Assembly (NCBI RefSeq): GCF_002157205.1
Contig: NZ_CP021358.1
Span: 992,001-1,056,000 of the forward strand
DNA: 64,000 nucleotides
DNA from: Kushneria marisflavi
GTDB lineage: Bacteria; Pseudomonadota; Gammaproteobacteria; Pseudomonadales; Halomonadaceae
Reading direction: 5' to 3'
In this document: positions 15,001 through 23,590 of the stretch, piece by piece
Layout: every line of letters starts with the position of its first letter
How positions within the stretch are numbered: the stretch's first letter is position 1
Made by a program: the position numbers and the translations under genes
Notes under the pieces: generated by a model
Told to the model about the DNA's origin: nothing
The model's database searches: none
Seen by the model: the letters and a program-made list of their open reading frames with translations, nothing else

Positions 15001-17891
15001 AGGTCACCTGCGACGTATTCGCCGCTGACCGTACCCGTGACCGGGAGGGTCTGGTTCGACTCGTCGGCGTTGACGATGTTGTCACCGGCGATGGTGTCCA
15101 GGCTGATCGTGATCGTGATCGAGGGCGTGGTAGCGTCGACGGTGTAATCGCGACTGGTGTCGGCACTGCCGACATTGCCCGCCGCATCGGTATGCGAAAC
15201 GGACGCACTGACGGTATTGGTGCCCGCAGCGGCCAGCACACTGCCTGGCACCGCAACGCTGAACGCGCCGTTCTGACCCACGGTCGTGGTGTAGCTCTGA
15301 CCACCGACCGAAACGGTGACGGCGTCACCGGCCACGGCGTCACCGCCGGCCTGACCGGTGATGGCCACGTCCTGATCGGCTTCCGATGCGTTGATCACAT
15401 CATCGCCCGCGATGGTATCGAGGCTGATGGTGACCACCGATGCGTCGGTATCGACGCTGTAGCTCACCGCGGTGTTGGCCGAGCCCAAGTTTCCGGCAGC
15501 GTCAGTGTGGCTGATGACTGCCTGCACGGAGTCATTGGCAGCAAGCTGCGATCCCGGCACATTAATGCTGAAAGTACCGTCAGCGTTGACCGCTCCGACA
15601 TAGCTTTGGTCGCCCACCGTCAGGGTGACAAGATCACCCGTGACGTATTCACCACTGACCGTGCCGGTGACCGGAATACTCTGATTCGACTCCTCGGCAT
15701 TGATAAGGTTGTCGCCGGCGATGGTATCCAGTGTGATCGAGAGTGTCGGTGATGTGGTATCCACCACATAATCACGACTGGTCGTGGCACTACCAATGTT
15801 GCCCGCAGCATCAGTGTGGCTGATGACAGCGATAACGGCACTGCCCTGAGCTTCTGCCAGCACACTGCCGGGTACTGAAACACTGAAACGAAGACCCGGA
15901 TCAACCGTTGTGGTGTATTGCGCTTCCCCGACCAAAAGCGTGACCTGATCGCCGGCAGCGGCGTCCCCACCTACAACACCCTTCAGTTCAATTAACTGAC
16001 TGGATTCTTCAGCACTGACAATGTCGTCATCAGCAATTGGGTCAAGCTGAATAGTAGGCGATGGTGCGTCAAGGTCGATGCTATAAGGACGGGTTGAACT
16101 GGCTGTAACGCTAACATTGCCTTCCGTATGCGTTAACGTGACGGTTGCTGAAGGGTTGCCGATCAGGATTGAGCCTGGTACCGAAATGGAAAACGACAGG
16201 TTGTCATCGAGAGTCGCCGAGTAGGTAACTTCACCGATGGTAACGGTTATGGCATCACCAGCAGCGGCATCTTCGCCGCCCCGCCCTGCTAGCGCGACAG
16301 TACCCTGGGACTCCGTCTGATTGACGATATCGTCAACAGCTATGGCATCAAGCGCCACTGTAACAATAGGCGTTCTGGACGGCGTATCGCTGTTATCACC
16401 AGCAACTGGGTCAATGGGCGTGGTTGTGTCGTCGCCGTCGGTCGGTTCCGTGGGCGTGGTGGTGCCATCGCCATCAGTCGAATCCGTGGGCGTGGTTGTG
16501 TCGTCGCCATCGGTCGGTTCCGTGGGCGTGGTAGTGCCGTCGCCATCGGTCGGTTCCGTGGGCGTGGTAGTGCCATCGCCATCAGTCGAATCCGTGGGCG
16601 TCGTTGTACCGTCGCCATCGATCGGGTCAGTCGGCGTCGTTGTACCGTCGCCATCGGTCGGGTCAGTCGGCGTCGTTGTACCGTCGCCATCGGTCGGGTC
16701 AGTCGGCGTCGTTGTACCGTCGCCATCGGTCGGGTCAGTCGGCGTCGTTGTACCGTCGCCATCGGTCGGGTCAGTCGGCGTCGTTGTACCGTCGCCATCG
16801 GTCGGATCCGTGGGCGTCGTTGTGCCACCGCCAGTGCTCGGATTAGTTGGCGTCGCTGTGCCGCCGCCAGTGCTCGGATTAGTTGGCGTCGCTGTGCCGC
16901 CGGTACTCGGATTAGTGGGTGTCGCTGTACCGTCGCCATCGGTCGAATCTGTGGGAGTGGTTGTGTCGTCGCCATCGGTCGGATCAGTGGGCGTCGTTGT
17001 ACCGTCGCCATCAGTTGGATCAGTGGGCGTCGCTGTACCGTCGCCATCGGTCGGGTCAGTCGGCGTCGCTGTACCGTCGCCCTCGGCCGGATCAGTCGGT
17101 GTCGTCGTACCGCCACCATCCGTCGGATCAGTGGGCGTCGTTGTAACGTCGCCATCAGTTGGATCAGTGGGCGTCGCTGTACCGTCGCCATCGGTCGGGT
17201 CAGTCGGCGTCGCTGTACCGTCGCCATCGGCCGGATCAGTCGGTGTCGTCGTACCGCCACCATCCGTCGGATCAGTGGGCGTCGTTGTGCCTCCGCCATT
17301 AGTCGGATCATTGGGCGTAGTTGGGGCAACCGGTGTGGTCGTGCCATTGTCGACGACCGGGTTGGGCGGGGTGGTCGTATTGCTGTCGGGAGCAGGTGTG
17401 TCCGCTTCGCCATTATTTGCAAAGCCGGTGAAGCTGGACGGTGGCGTGGTGGCAGTATCATTAAAACTGGCACTGTAGCGGTATTCGGTTTGCTGCTCAC
17501 GACCGCTGCGGTCCACGTCGAAGGGCTGGGAAAAACCACCGCCCTGAGCCGTACTGCCACCACCGGAGTCCGCGGAGGCGCCGGCTGCCGGCGCCTGCTG
17601 CACTTCAGTAGGGTCCTGCCCGGCGGCAATGGCAGCCTGCAGCGCAGCAATATCCGGATCAACATCTACTGACGGCTGTACGACAAGTTGCGGCACGTCT
17701 TCAGTGCTCACCAGTGTGGCAGGCTGGCCGGCGCCCAGACTCAGAACGTTACCATCCGCCAGGATGATGCGCCCCCCATCAGCAGCAACCAACACTGCAT
17801 TTTCCGGCAACACCATCCCCTGAATGACCGGTGTACGTGGATCCAGTAACCAGACCACGCCATCAACACGCGCAACCGTATAAGCAGCCAT
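1..17891 (-). CDS. Giant LapA/Bap-type biofilm adhesin (3' end outside window, one frameshift)
   Basis: Reads from 17891 leftward and off the window edge; more than 5,900 codons are visible. The ATG is preceded by AAGGGACG. Residues 1-130 resemble the retention module of LapA-family type I secreted adhesins, with AAIAAGQDPT near 87-96 and PAAG at 101-104, the kind of site cut by LapG proteases. Then follow a Thr/Pro/Asp/Gly repeat linker (about residues 195-500), about 40 Ig-like repeats of roughly 100 residues (DNA about 16370 to 3905), VCBS-type domains (motifs TVSDAQGN and TVSDGQGS) and a Bap-type domain (YYPVHENQG, DTIGSETLS). The frame breaks at the C run 850-854: the uninterrupted frame stops at 711, but one more base restores homology to position 1. 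The C-terminal secretion signal must lie outside the window, and no LapBCE or LapDG genes are seen. The product is expected at the cell surface in biofilm adhesion (family knowledge). Confidence 0.93.
1300..3890 (-). repeat. VCBS/cadherin-like domain block of the adhesin
   Basis: Several diverged units of about 100-130 residues share the pattern LGTLTI-x-DGxWxYxVDN, an ETFTV or EVFTV strand and a TITVT(V)xGxN end, as in VCBS-type domains. Two longer units carry the motif DxxxGVLxNDxD with TYTVSDxQG. They lie between the Ig-like array and the C-terminal Bap-type domain. Boundaries are approximate. Confidence 0.7.
3905..16370 (-). repeat. Array of about 40 Ig-like repeats, roughly 300 bp each, two alternating subtypes
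   Basis: Counted from the translation. Subtype A carries LDTIAGDDVINA, DVAITGQAGGDAVAGD, TTTVGQNGAFSVAVPGSVLA and a TRDYTVD linker. Subtype B carries LDTIAGDNIVNAEE, TIPVTG, SGEYVAGDVVTLTVGDQ, NADGTFSINVPGSQLA and AVSYGVDTDAP. A and B mostly alternate; A-A or B-B neighbours break the pattern in several places. The first two repeats (near 15770-16370) are the most divergent. Sub-unit identity at DNA level is high, so copy number may be uncertain in short-read assemblies. Confidence 0.9.
16405..17295 (-). repeat. 36-bp tandem repeats coding for TTTPTDPTDGDG linker units
   Basis: About 25 units of 12 codons. Those around 16612-16810 are nearly identical at DNA level. Variants include TATPTDPTDGDG, TTTPTEPTDGDG and TATPTNPSTGG, the last being 11-12 residues long. 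The first four units are repeated almost exactly as units five to eight, a nested 144-bp duplication. The stretch follows the retention module and would be an extended, acidic, Thr/Pro-rich stalk between it and the Ig-like array. Confidence 0.9.
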
Positions 17892-17940
17892 AACGTTCGT
17901 CCCTTGTCCCGCCGTATTGCTGGAGATTTCAGCAACAGTG

Positions 17941-17969
17941 AATATATAGCGATTGCCGTCCTGTCTTAA
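17941..17969 (-). promoter_or_regulatory. Candidate promoter of the adhesin gene
   Basis: On the minus strand TTAAGA (17969-17964) and TATATT (17946-17941) are separated by 17 bp, about 50 bp before the start codon. The surrounding 18000-18110 region is AT-rich compared with the neighbouring genes. A short inverted repeat, TCAAAT-CTTCA-ATTTGA (17996-18012), lies just upstream and could be an operator. Pattern match only. Confidence 0.35.
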
Positions 17970-18112
17970 TCAGTAATCAACGAGCTTTCTACGCCTCAAA
18001 TCTTCAATTTGATTAATCCCCAAGGACTGAAAGTAGCAGCCAAAAACATTATTCATAAAGTATTTCTAAACAAACAATCAGCTCCTGGACTAAATATTCG
18101 GCTTTTCAGGAT

Positions 18113-18142
18113 AAAAAAAGGCAGCCCTGAGGGCTGCCTTTT
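18113..18142 (-). terminator. Rho-independent terminator after the DUF2959 gene
   Basis: The stem GGCAGCCC / GGGCTGCC (18120-18127 and 18131-18138) with a 3-nt loop is followed on the minus strand by a run of seven T (18119-18113). It lies 22 bp after the stop codon of the DUF2959 lipoprotein gene and separates it from the adhesin leader. Confidence 0.85.
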
Positions 18143-18164
18143 ATGAGGGGGACGAAAGGGCGTA

Positions 18165-18839
18165 TCAATCCACGGGCGTCATACCATCGATAAAACGATT
18201 GGAGCGTTCGATTGAGGCCTGCATCTCGCGCCTGAGGGTGGCAATCTGCGTTTCAAGCTGATTGACCTCCCCTTTTAACGCACCGATGGCGCGTGCATTA
18301 AGGTTGTGCTTGAGAAACAGTACATTGTCATGCATGGCCGTCAGAACCGGTGGCATCGTATCTTCAGCGCGGTGCATGGCATCGAGCATCTCACCGTAGC
18401 GCTGACGTGTCTGCTCAAGTTCACGCTCGCTCTGACGCCGGTAGGTCTGGTTCTGATACTGATCCAGTTCGCCTTCCCACTCCCTGAAAAGCGCCTGCGC
18501 TACGCTTTCAATGGCGTCGATGCGCTGACTGACACGCTCGGCCGCGGCCTGGCTGCGCTCGTAGTCGGACTCGAGCTCGCCATAGGTTCGGGACAGTTTG
18601 CTCTCTGGCACCGTCACCACACTCTGATAGCGCTCCAGTGCCGAGGAAAATTGCTCATCGGCTTCCTGCTGAGCATCACGGGCGGCGATAACACGATCGG
18701 ACAGGATATCGCGCTTGTGCACGCCGGCCTGTTCCATGACGTCATAATAGGCACTCTGACAACCTGAAAGCGTCAGAGTCGCCAGCAGTACCGCTGAAGG
18801 GACCCATGTCGTCAGACGTGTATGTCTCATTAGCGCCAT
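18165..18839 (-). CDS. DUF2959 family lipoprotein
   Basis: 224 residues. The N-terminus has a basic start, a hydrophobic stretch and the lipobox LSGC (Cys27), so it should be exported and lipidated. The rest is predicted to be almost entirely helical and coiled-coil-like, rich in Glu, Arg and Gln (for example the block around SERELEQTRQRYGEML), as in DUF2959 proteins, whose function is not known. The first ATG has GAGG 5 nt upstream. It begins 7 bp after the fabV stop on the same strand, so the two are probably co-transcribed, and a terminator follows. The family call rests on overall pattern; the lipoprotein call is firmer. Confidence 0.8.
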   Translation of the reverse strand: MALMRHTRLTTWVPSAVLLATLTLSGCQSAYYDVMEQAGVHKRDILSDRVIAARDAQQEADEQFSSALERYQSVVTVPESKLSRTYGELESDYERSQAAAERVSQRIDAIESVAQALFREWEGELDQYQNQTYRRQSERELEQTRQRYGEMLDAMHRAEDTMPPVLTAMHDNVLFLKHNLNARAIGALKGEVNQLETQIATLRREMQASIERSNRFIDGMTPVD

Positions 18840-18846
18840 GGAAGCC

Positions 18847-20046
18847 TCAGAGTTGAATCACGTCGAAATCGACCTTCGGATTGACGTCAGCATCGTAATC
18901 GACGTCATCACGGTCGAAACCGAACAGCTTGAGAAACTCATGCTTGTAGCCGGCGTAGTCAGTCATCTCAAAAACGTTATCGCTGGTAACCTTCGGCCAC
19001 AGCGCCTTGCACTCATCCTGCACGTCATCACGCAGTTCGCGATCATCCAGACGCATGCGGCCGGCGTCATCCAGAGCCGGGCTCTGGCCGACAGTCAGGT
19101 GCTCATGGAACAGCCGGTTGAGCTGATCGATCGTGCCTTCATGCAGATTCTTCTCTTTCATGATGCGATAGACCATGGAGATGTAGAGCGGCATGACCGG
19201 AATGGCGGCACTGGCCTGGGTGACCACGGACTTGAGCACGGCAACGTTGGCATGGCCGCCCTTTTCGCTCAAGCGGGTGTCGAGTGCCTGCGCCGCACGA
19301 TCGAGATCTTCCTTGGCCTTGCCCAGCGAGCCGTGCCAGTAGATCGGCCAGGTGATTTCGGTGCCGATATAGCTGAAGGCCACCGTGCTGGCGCCTTCGG
19401 CCAGCACGCCGGCCTGATCAAGCGCGTCGATCCAGAGCTCCCAGTCCTCACCACCCATGACGCGAATGGTATTGTCGATCTCTTCCTGTGACGCCGGCTC
19501 GACCGAGGCCTCGATGATCTGATCCTTGTTGGTATCCAGCGCCGTGGCTCGATAGGTCTCACCGATCGGCTTGAGGGCTGACTTGACGACTTCACCGCTG
19601 TCGGGAAGCTTGCGCACCGGTGATGCCAGCGAATAGACCACCAGATCGATCTGACCACCCATCTCGCCTTTGATCATCTCGATGGCCTGATCGCGCGTTT
19701 CATGGGCGAAGGCATCACCGTTGATCGAACGGCTATAGAGCCCTTCAGCACTGGCCAGCCGATCAAAGGCTGCCGAGTTATACCAGCCTGCCGATCCCGG
19801 GCGGGTTTCGGTACCCGGCTTTTCAAAGAAAACGCCCAGCGTATCGGCACCACATCCGAAGGCGGCAGTGATACGTGCCGACAGGCCATAACCGGTAGAG
19901 GCACCGATGACCAGAACCTTTTTCGGACCGCCTTCGATGGTGCCGCGCGAGCGAGTGATCTCGATCTGCTCGCGCACGTTCTGCTCGCAGCCGACCGGAT
20001 GGGTTGTCGTACAGATAAAACCGCGAACCTTGGGATGGATAACCAC
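18847..20046 (-). CDS. fabV: Trans-2-enoyl-ACP/CoA reductase FabV
   Basis: 399 residues, the usual FabV size. It catalyses the NADH-dependent reduction of trans-2-enoyl thioesters, the last step of each fatty-acid elongation cycle, and FabV enzymes are typically resistant to triclosan (family knowledge). Visible signatures are the N-terminal [13 protein letters not shown], the nucleotide-binding [15 protein letters not shown] (about 44-58) and the catalytic Tyr-x8-Lys pair, Tyr236 and Lys245, in [13 protein letters not shown] place the start at GTG 20046, because AGAGGTGA sits at the right distance and the product then aligns with the N-terminus of known FabV; a GTG two codons upstream (20052) is the alternative. 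Probable operon with the DUF2959 gene. Confidence 0.95.
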   Translation of the reverse strand: MVIHPKVRGFICTTTHPVGCEQNVREQIEITRSRGTIEGGPKKVLVIGASTGYGLSARITAAFGCGADTLGVFFEKPGTETRPGSAGWYNSAAFDRLASAEGLYSRSINGDAFAHETRDQAIEMIKGEMGGQIDLVVYSLASPVRKLPDSGEVVKSALKPIGETYRATALDTNKDQIIEASVEPASQEEIDNTIRVMGGEDWELWIDALDQAGVLAEGASTVAFSYIGTEITWPIYWHGSLGKAKEDLDRAAQALDTRLSEKGGHANVAVLKSVVTQASAAIPVMPLYISMVYRIMKEKNLHEGTIDQLNRLFHEHLTVGQSPALDDAGRMRLDDRELRDDVQDECKALWPKVTSDNVFEMTDYAGYKHEFLKLFGFDRDDVDYDADVNPKVDFDVIQL

Positions 20047-20257
20047 ACTCACCTCTACTTGCCTGAAAGATAAACGAACGGCATCTCAATGAATGAAATG
20101 CCCTCCCGTCATGCTGCATCAATGCTGGCCGGGCCACCGAGTGTCCCGTAATACTCAAAATTGAGTCATGACGACCTGACGCGTATTTTACCGGGTACGG
20201 GCGCAGGTGTCCGCACACGCCGGAACCAATGTTTCTTAACCACCTCAATACTGCAGG

Positions 20258-20701
20258 GTGAAAACGGTGTCATCTTCACATGACAACATGAATGACCCAC
20301 AGCGTCTGCTCGATCATCGTCGTGACCTCTGGATGGCGCTGGCACCGCTGTGGCTGGATCGAGAACCGGGTGAGCGCGACTATGCCCGTATGGCCGATGT
20401 CATCGAGCGATATGATTTCACCACGGACGAGCTCGAGCGCATCTATCGTGTCGAGATGTCACCGGTGCTGGTTCGCCACCAGGTGTCACTGGCCGGAGAG
20501 TGGCGCGCCTTCGATGAAGATCGACTGCTTCGTCAATTGACCTTCCATGTCTGGAAGCTGACTCGCTGGCGCCGCGGTTTCTGGCTGCTTTTTTCCGGCC
20601 TGACCACCATGATGACGCGCCACCGTTACAACATGCTCATGGATGTCGTGCTGACCCGGCGCAGAATGGCCGCCGAGCAGGACGCCGCTTCCGGCGATTA
20701 A
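20258..20701 (+). CDS. Conserved hypothetical protein, DUF7079-like
   Basis: 147 residues from a GTG at 20258, or 137 from the ATG at 20288; neither start has a clear ribosome site. The central part reads as in DUF7079 proteins: a LW-x-ALAPLWLD block, then TTDELERIYRVEMSPVL and a SLAGEWRAFDEDRL block. A hydrophobic segment (FWLLFSGLTTMM) follows near the C-terminus, then a basic helix. Function is unknown. It stands alone between the divergent fabV operon and the convergent channel gene. The family assignment is from memory of the motif and moderately secure. Confidence 0.65.
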   Translation: MKTVSSSHDNMNDPQRLLDHRRDLWMALAPLWLDREPGERDYARMADVIERYDFTTDELERIYRVEMSPVLVRHQVSLAGEWRAFDEDRLLRQLTFHVWKLTRWRRGFWLLFSGLTTMMTRHRYNMLMDVVLTRRRMAAEQDAASGD

Positions 20702-20721
20702 ACCATCGTCATGACATGCGC

Positions 20722-20749
20722 AAAAAAAGGGGCATCCACTGGATGCCCC
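20722..20749 (-). terminator. Rho-independent terminator of the mechanosensitive channel gene
   Basis: A perfect 9-bp stem GGGGCATCC / GGATGCCCC (20729-20737, 20741-20749) with a 3-nt loop is followed on the minus strand by seven T (20728-20722). The plus strand lacks a T run, so it mainly serves the minus-strand gene ending at 20775. Confidence 0.85.
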
Positions 20750-20774
20750 TGTCGTTACTGACGATCACGCCGGT

Positions 20775-23243
20775 TTAACGATCGACGTCGTTATCTCCCT
20801 CGCCCTCGTCATTATCCTCATCCGGCAGCTTTTCGTTTTCCTTCAGGCGACTGCGCTCGGCCTCCCCTCTGGAAACGGTCTTGGCACTCTTTTGTGATGG
20901 CGTCTGACCTGCCGCGCCGGCCTGCCCCTCTTCCACCACGTATTCGTCGAGGACGTGAACGTTGGCCGGCGGTGCGCCGCCATTCTTGTCCTGACCGAAA
21001 TAGAGCGTGGTATGTGGGTACGGAATCTCGATACCGGCCGCATCGAAATGCTTCTTGACCAGGCGATTGAACGCACGTCCAACCCCCCACTGTGTGCCGG
21101 GCTTGGTCTTGATCATGATGCGGATATTGACCGCGCTGTCGCCCAGCGACACCACGCCCGGTACGGCCATGTCATCGATGATGTTGACGGCCTGATCGGG
21201 GTTTTCCCGCAGCTCATCAAAGGCCTTGTGCAGATGGTGAATGGCGTCATCCACATTTTCACGATAGGCGATGCCGTACTCGCCCACATGGTAGGCAAAG
21301 TCACGCATGTAGTTGGAGACCGTATCCACTGAGGAGAACGGAATCACGTGGAAGGTACCATCCAGTGACCGCAGCCCTACCGAGCGAATGGTAATTTTCT
21401 CGGCCGTACCGGTCAGACCGGCCACGCCCACCACATCCCCGGTATTCATGGCATTTTCAAGCTGGATGAACACACCAGTGATGATGTCCTGTACCAGCTT
21501 CTGAGCGCCAAAGCCGATGGCCAGGCCCACGACACCGGCACCGGCGATCAACGGCCCGATATTGATGCCGATCTGGGACAGCACAATCAGAAGGGTCATC
21601 GTCACGATCAGGATCAGGATCGCATTGCGAAACAGTGACAGCAGTGTTTGTTCACGAGCGCTTGGCGCAGAGGCGGCACTCAGGCGGTGCTCAATGAAGC
21701 TTGCAACTACCGTCCAGACCAGCGTGGCAATGAGCAGAATGATCGCCACATGCACGATCATGCCGATGGTTTCGGCGCCGCTATCAGACGTCAGCCAGCC
21801 CGGCAGATCAAAGGCCTTCCACGCGTCCAGTACCGTCAGGATCACGAAGATACCCAGCAGAATGCGAATGCCTCTCAGCGCCTTGGGCACGTAGGAGTTG
21901 ATCCGCGCTTCCAGCTGCGGCAGACGCTCACGAAGCCCCTCGGAGAGATGGATACGACGTGACAGAGCGATGGTCAGAAGCGACGAAATCAGGATACCGA
22001 TCCCGACGGCCAACAGGGTCTGCACGGTCGCGTGCGCCATGAACGGCAGTGCTTCTGCTGGCTGCAATTGGCTGACAACCAGCAGTACGGTGAAGTAAGC
22101 CAGCGCGAACAGATGCCAGACCCGACCCAGAATACGCAGCAGGGTGCTGAAGAAGGCAAAGTTGCTCTCGTCGGCACGACCATTGAGGTTATCACGCAGT
22201 GTCTTGCGGTTTTTCAGAATGACGCGCACCGCGTAGATGTAGACCCCAATCATGATCAGCAAACTCAGGATCTGCCCCACCGCCGGTGACAGCATGGCAT
22301 TGACCATCGGTACCGCCACCATCAAACCATAACCGGTAATGCCTACCAGACGCGCCAGCCAGCGATTCCAGTACGACGCCGTCTCGCTCGACATGGCAAA
22401 AAGGCGCAGAGAATCATAGCGGGTCGAAAACACCATTCTGATCAGCGCCTTGACGATCTCAACGATGACAAAGGCATTGATGAACAGGGATTCAGCCCGG
22501 CCAATCTCGCCCGCTTCGCCGGCAAAGAACAGACTGATCACGTAGCCCACGGCGCCGGCCAGCAAAATCACGACAACATCAATTAAAAGCGCGCCGAGTA
22601 CGGCACTCCAGCGCTTGAGCAGTGCTCCAGCGGCCTGCTTTTGTTCCTTCTCGTCCAGCGTCTGCTGAGCTTCCTCATCTCCTGCCTCGATCGGTGGTGC
22701 TGAAGCAGGAGCAGGCCGACGTGCAACCCACGCATTGATACGCTGATAGATGCGAGCCACCAGAGCCCGAAAGACATAAAAGGCGACAACCGTTGAGGCT
22801 ACGGCAATACCGAAGGCCAGCAGGATAGTGCCCCAGAGCGCCCAGGGCAGCCCGGCGCCTTCGCCATCTCCGGCACTACGGAAAGCCGCGATGGCATTGG
22901 TGACATCCTCGGCAACCCCCTGAGCAAAGCCCTGGGTCATGTTCGCAATACGTCCGCCCAATGACTGCTGTTCGGCCGGCACGTCGGCTACGGCGGCAGC
23001 ATCGCTGCTCTTCTCGGCTGAAGGCGCCTCACCCTGCGCAAGACTGCGCAGCTGCGAGATCATTTCGTTACGCGTTTGCTCATTTTCCAGCAGATCCGCC
23101 AGCGCCGCATAGGAGGGTTGCTCGGAAGATTGAGAAGATGCCCCTTCTGCCTGGGGGCTTGCCATTGCGGCTACCGACATCGTGCTCAACAAGAGCACCA
23201 TCAGAGGTAGCCGAAGCCAATAAAACAGCCTCGTTAAAGCCAC
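20775..23243 (-). CDS. MscS-type mechanosensitive channel, YbiO-like
   Basis: 822 residues. A signal peptide (about 1-28, ending AMASPQA) is followed by a long periplasmic part, many membrane segments from about residue 130 on, and a C-terminal MscS core. The core holds the pore helix GPLIAGAGVVGLAIGFGAQ and the beta domain QDIITGVFIQLENAMNTGDVV, then a C-terminal alpha/beta domain and an acidic, charged tail. This layout matches large MscS homologues such as E. coli YbiO (741 residues). These channels open on membrane tension to release solutes at hypo-osmotic shock, which suits a halophile (inference). It has its own terminator at 20722-20749. Confidence 0.88.
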   Translation of the reverse strand: MALTRLFYWLRLPLMVLLLSTMSVAAMASPQAEGASSQSSEQPSYAALADLLENEQTRNEMISQLRSLAQGEAPSAEKSSDAAAVADVPAEQQSLGGRIANMTQGFAQGVAEDVTNAIAAFRSAGDGEGAGLPWALWGTILLAFGIAVASTVVAFYVFRALVARIYQRINAWVARRPAPASAPPIEAGDEEAQQTLDEKEQKQAAGALLKRWSAVLGALLIDVVVILLAGAVGYVISLFFAGEAGEIGRAESLFINAFVIVEIVKALIRMVFSTRYDSLRLFAMSSETASYWNRWLARLVGITGYGLMVAVPMVNAMLSPAVGQILSLLIMIGVYIYAVRVILKNRKTLRDNLNGRADESNFAFFSTLLRILGRVWHLFALAYFTVLLVVSQLQPAEALPFMAHATVQTLLAVGIGILISSLLTIALSRRIHLSEGLRERLPQLEARINSYVPKALRGIRILLGIFVILTVLDAWKAFDLPGWLTSDSGAETIGMIVHVAIILLIATLVWTVVASFIEHRLSAASAPSAREQTLLSLFRNAILILIVTMTLLIVLSQIGINIGPLIAGAGVVGLAIGFGAQKLVQDIITGVFIQLENAMNTGDVVGVAGLTGTAEKITIRSVGLRSLDGTFHVIPFSSVDTVSNYMRDFAYHVGEYGIAYRENVDDAIHHLHKAFDELRENPDQAVNIIDDMAVPGVVSLGDSAVNIRIMIKTKPGTQWGVGRAFNRLVKKHFDAAGIEIPYPHTTLYFGQDKNGGAPPANVHVLDEYVVEEGQAGAAGQTPSQKSAKTVSRGEAERSRLKENEKLPDEDNDEGEGDNDVDR

Positions 23244-23590
23244 GTGTATTCTCCATGGTCATATCAGATAGGTACCGTCGGGCCCGAAAACCCCTTTGCG
23301 GCGCACAAGCTTTCATAACCTGGTACAAAAGGCCAGTGCTTTCAAAACGCTGACCAGAGTCTATCGTCCAGGCCTGCTTGTCACCAGAGCGGTCTGCCAT
23401 GAGCACATTCTGATGCAGGCCCTGCTTCAATCATCAGCGCCCATGAAAAATACCGTCAGGCTCTCTGAAACACGCCACCGCATTTTTGAATGCGCTGGCT
23501 CATTGGTATACCCATGCCTCTCAAGCCGGTAATGCACGTGGCACTGACAGTCGGCATCATGGATGAACCCCTCGCCAATGTGGCCTCAAC
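23244..23590. other. Divergent intergenic region between channel gene and LysR regulator
   Basis: 347 bp without a credible gene; open frames here are short and lack ribosome sites. It should hold promoters for both divergent genes. The only clear element I see is the palindrome GGTATACC at 23505-23512, about 80 bp before the LysR gene. A related half-palindromic pair occurs before dgcN. Confidence 0.6.

Noticed and set aside
16405..17295. Tandem repeats as a CRISPR array
   Set aside because: Units are directly adjacent with no spacers, in frame with a protein, and no cas genes are nearby.
16321..17478. Plus-strand frame of Val/Ser/Pro repeats and an overlapping minus-strand Arg-rich frame in the 36-bp repeat region
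   Set aside because: Both are out-of-frame readings of the 36-bp coding repeat. The adhesin frame is continuous through it and has a coherent domain order.
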